A stretch of 64,000 nucleotides of DNA from Stentor coeruleus. Its lineage: Eukaryota; Ciliophora; Heterotrichea; Heterotrichida; Stentoridae. Both the position numbers and the translations under genes were made by a program. The notes below the pieces were generated by a model that saw only the letters and a program-made list of their open reading frames with translations, was not told the DNA's origin and made no database searches. The stretch lies in contig MPUH01000089.1 of NCBI GenBank assembly GCA_001970955.1, positions 1 to 64,000 of the forward strand, written 5' to 3'. Shown piece after piece: positions 61,730-64,000 of this stretch (position 1 is its first letter; every line of letters starts with the position of its first letter).

Positions 61730-63212
61730 TCATTCAACAAATCTCTTCAATTCCACCAAAATTTTCTTGATTTTCATTATATCCGTGTCAAGATTAGCCG
61801 ATATTTCCCTATACAGCTCAGCAATTTGTTCCTTTAACTCTTTATTTCTAATAATTTCCGGCTTTAATTTCACCAGAAACTTAGAAAGAGTATAAAAACA
61901 TACAACAAAATTAACAACTGGTCTCAATTTCACTATAATCCCTATAATTTTTTCACAGACTTTTTTACTTTCTTCAATCTCAATAAGAATTCCTAAGAAA
62001 AAATCTTTTTTTTCTTCAGTTGTAACTCTTTGCATAAGAACATAAACAATACTCAAGCGTTCTTTTACTGAAAATTTGTTATATAAAGTTTTTATAAGCC
62101 TTTTAGTACTTTTTACAGCATTTCCTGGGAAATCATAAATAGAGACAAGATATTCTTTAAGTAGAAAATAAGGTGAAAAAGCTGGGTAATATAGAGAAAA
62201 TAGATAAGGATTGACTGGAGAATCGCAATATTCAAGGGAATGAGAGAAGATTTTGTTCCTTAAGTGCTCGTCTGGACAAAACAAGCAAGATGGAGCATAT
62301 ATCAAGAGTCTGTATTTACCTGATAATACTAAAGGTAACGAGAGTTTGCTATCTTCAGCTATGCTTAAAGCTGCTAAATAAGGGAGGAGTTCATAGATTT
62401 TGCATTTGGTTTTAAAGAATATATGTAGAATCTGTGAATAATCTCCAAAAAGCTCACCCATTGTCCTTGCTAAGTCTTCTTTATGGGCATTAAAAAGCCC
62501 TACTATATGATAAATTTCCATGAATTCTATCATAAACTCAAAGGACTCAGCACAAGCACTAGCTCTGAGCATTTTTTTCTTCTCAACTAAAGCTGTGAAT
62601 ATTTCTGTTATGAGCTCTGAACCTAGTGCAGCGTGGTACTGATCAATATCTACCTTCATGAAATTAATATACTCCATCAGGTTGTGTATTACAGACTTAG
62701 CTTCGTTTTCTTCAAACATCCTCAGTAAAATCGGAATATAAAATGTAATGACAGTCTTAAACCTATCTTTACAGTCACTACCTTGTAGGTTTCTAAACTT
62801 TTCCAAAGGATGTGAGGATTCTGTTGAGTTTAACAAAGACATTATATTTGAAAGTTCTCTTTGGAAATCAGTTGCCCTAGAATAAGTTGCCAATGTTATT
62901 GAAAGATGTGTAAGTGGCTTTGGGAACTTTGGAGCCATTAGGATTTGTAGTCGAATAGTTGGTTCAAGAAGATCAGGGGAAATTTCACTAAAGAGATAAG
63001 GATCGATTTCATGGAGCTGAGTGAGGGAATCAATCGATTGGATTATGTCTTGAGAAATGCTATCACTAGATATAAGGGTATTTACTAAGTCTTGAAAAGA
63101 GTATACAAGATTGATTTTCCTGAACTCTGACCTGTCTCCTTCCTTATATTTGGCAATTTCTTCTTTAAAAGTTTCTAATAATAATAAATATAAAACCCAC
63201 TTCTAAAAGCAT
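61730..63212 (-). CDS. Helical protein of unknown function, 5' end unresolved
   Basis: The long frame gives 402 residues from Met at 62938, but the same frame is open and protein-like for another 236 bp upstream (to 63174), with no Met (RSEFRKINLVYSFQDLVNTL, IDPYLFSEISPDLLEPTIRL). The nearest plausible start is ATG 63212 (MLLEV). It joins in frame only by a 22-nt GT..AG removal at 63175-63196 that does not fit the window's intron pattern, or by a one-base error in the T-run near 63170. The protein would have about 486 residues. It is entirely alpha-helical in appearance, like HEAT/ARM-type repeats, with CxxC-like SCLFCPDEH near the middle. No family was recognised. It is divergent from the TBC gene across only 49 bp. 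It ends in TGA. Confidence 0.7.
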
Positions 63213-63261
63213 ATGCAATTCTTTCTATAACATGATTCCAAGATAAATTATATTAGCATAA
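63213..63261. promoter_or_regulatory. 49-bp divergent intergenic spacer
   Basis: The two divergent genes start only 49 bp apart if the upstream ATG 63212 is right, so promoter and 5' leaders must be extremely short or overlap coding sequence. No motif was identified. Confidence 0.35.
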
Positions 63262-64000
63262 ATGGAATACAAGCCACCAGCAAAAATTCGAAGAACGAGC
63301 TCTCTAGACACGAACACCCTGGTATTTGTAGATCAAGAGCTTTCATCTTATCATAGACCCCAATGCAAATGTACTAAAATCGGTAGATATTTAAAAAAAA
63401 ACTGTAATACCGATTGCCGAAGTAAATTGCCACAATCATGCCCTTTAGCACACAAATGGTGTCACATGTCTAAACTTCCCCCAAACCGTAGCGAAATCTA
63501 TCATCAGTTATCTTTAGTAAACATAGACTCAGAGAAATATCGTAAATACATTGAACAAATCGAAATTGATTTAACTCGTACTTTCCCAGATATTGAGTAT
63601 TTTACAACAGGTCAAGGTGTTGATTCAATGCGTCGAGTTCTTAAAGCTTTTGTCAAATATCATTATCAACTTGGTTATGTTCAAGGAATGAATTATATTG
63701 TATGTGCCTTGCTTTGGCATGCTTGTGAAGTTGATGCATTTTGGCTTCTTGTTGTTATTATGGATGAATATAAACTAAGAGAAAATTACCTTTTTCGCTT
63801 CCCAGGTCTAACAAAACACTGTGAATTAACTGAACTTTTATTATCTTTATATATGCCAAAGCTCTACTCACATTTTTCCAATCATTGTATCATGGTGCAA
63901 ATGTTCGCAACGGACTGGTACTTGACAATTTTTACAAGTTTAGTCCCAATAGAGTCATCATCATGGGTTTTCAATAGCTTTTTTAAAGATGGGTGGATTT
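63262..64000 (+). CDS. TBC-domain Rab GTPase-activating protein (cut by window end)
   Basis: The first 246 residues of a longer protein; the frame is still open at the window end. The N-terminus has a Cys cluster (CKCTKIGRYLKKNCNTDC) of unknown role. The TBC domain starts near residue 80 (PPNRSEIYHQLSLVN). Both catalytic fingers are visible: the Arg of DLTRTFPD (about residue 106) and the Gln of YVQGMNYI (about residue 141). Then come YLFRFPGLTKHCELTELLLS and MVQMFATDWYLTIFTSLVPI, the usual later helices. It should therefore be an active GAP that turns off a Rab GTPase in membrane traffic. The Rab partner cannot be told. Confidence 0.9.
   Translation, partial: MEYKPPAKIRRTSSLDTNTLVFVDQELSSYHRPQCKCTKIGRYLKKNCNTDCRSKLPQSCPLAHKWCHMSKLPPNRSEIYHQLSLVNIDSEKYRKYIEQIEIDLTRTFPDIEYFTTGQGVDSMRRVLKAFVKYHYQLGYVQGMNYIVCALLWHACEVDAFWLLVVIMDEYKLRENYLFRFPGLTKHCELTELLLSLYMPKLYSHFSNHCIMVQMFATDWYLTIFTSLVPIESSSWVFNSFFKDGWI

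Noticed and set aside
1-64000. TGA-as-Trp code as in Blepharisma
   Set aside because: Many long conserved genes read through with TGG as the only Trp codon and no in-frame TGA, and at least two genes end in TGA. The standard code fits.
1-64000. tRNA and rRNA genes
   Set aside because: I searched by eye for T-loop-like GTTCRAATC strings in the spacers and found no cloverleaf context. A dedicated tRNA scan would be decisive.

Overview
The window looks like macronuclear DNA of a heterotrich ciliate that uses the standard genetic code, most probably Stentor coeruleus or a close relative. The main evidence is splicing. Five genes come into frame only if a 15-nt (four cases) or 16-nt (one case) GT..AG intron is removed, and all five introns share one pattern: GTA at the 5' end, an A six bases from the 3' end, and a terminal ATAG. 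Introns of this size are known from Stentor and its relatives. Long genes are intact with TAA, TAG and, less often, TGA as stops. No in-frame TGA is needed for Trp, which argues against the Blepharisma code. The DNA is AT-rich and genes are densely packed on both strands.

Layout. 1-150 is the end of a pogo/mariner-like DNA transposon beside a TA. 0.2-4.6 kb: a membrane-anchored tubulin-tyrosine-ligase-like enzyme, a cyclin and a rhodanese-type sulfurtransferase. 4.6-7.6 kb: no intact gene, but several plus-strand coding-like stretches of what seems a decayed membrane protein. 7.6-19.1 kb: a large receptor-like protein (periplasmic-binding-fold ectodomain plus many membrane spans), a SETD3/LSMT-type methyltransferase, a coiled-coil protein, an 841-residue protein with CxxC pairs and C2-like domains, and a small basic protein. 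19.3-26.8 kb: a tandem segmental duplication carrying two penicillin-acylase-family hydrolases; the duplicated block also captured the 3' tail of the next gene, the ER chaperone HYOU1/GRP170 (26.7-29.6 kb). 29.7-39.2 kb: two unknown proteins, a C2CD3-like centriole protein and methionyl-tRNA synthetase. 40.2-46.2 kb: a decayed and an intact copy of a RING/IBR-like zinc-finger gene, NAT10, a decayed SDHAF2 gene and an N-myristoylatable protein. 47.4-64 kb: an unknown basic protein, a PP2C phosphatase, mitochondrial ribosomal protein bL12m, nucleostemin-like GTPase, RCL1, an ISWI remodeller, a six-span cyclic-nucleotide phosphodiesterase, an unknown helical protein and the start of a TBC-domain Rab-GAP.

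Themes. Ribosome biogenesis is well represented (NAT10, GNL3-like, RCL1, with bL12m next to the last two). Cilia and cortex are represented by the TTL-like protein and the C2CD3-like protein. Signalling is represented by the receptor-like protein, PP2C, PDE, TBC and cyclin. No operon logic is expected; most genes stand alone in alternating orientations.

Assembly caution. Five single-N positions are each flanked by exact direct copies of neighbouring sequence. These look like contig ends that overlap but were not merged. They artificially break the second acylase gene and the NAT10 gene; the corrected lengths of both are exact multiples of three.
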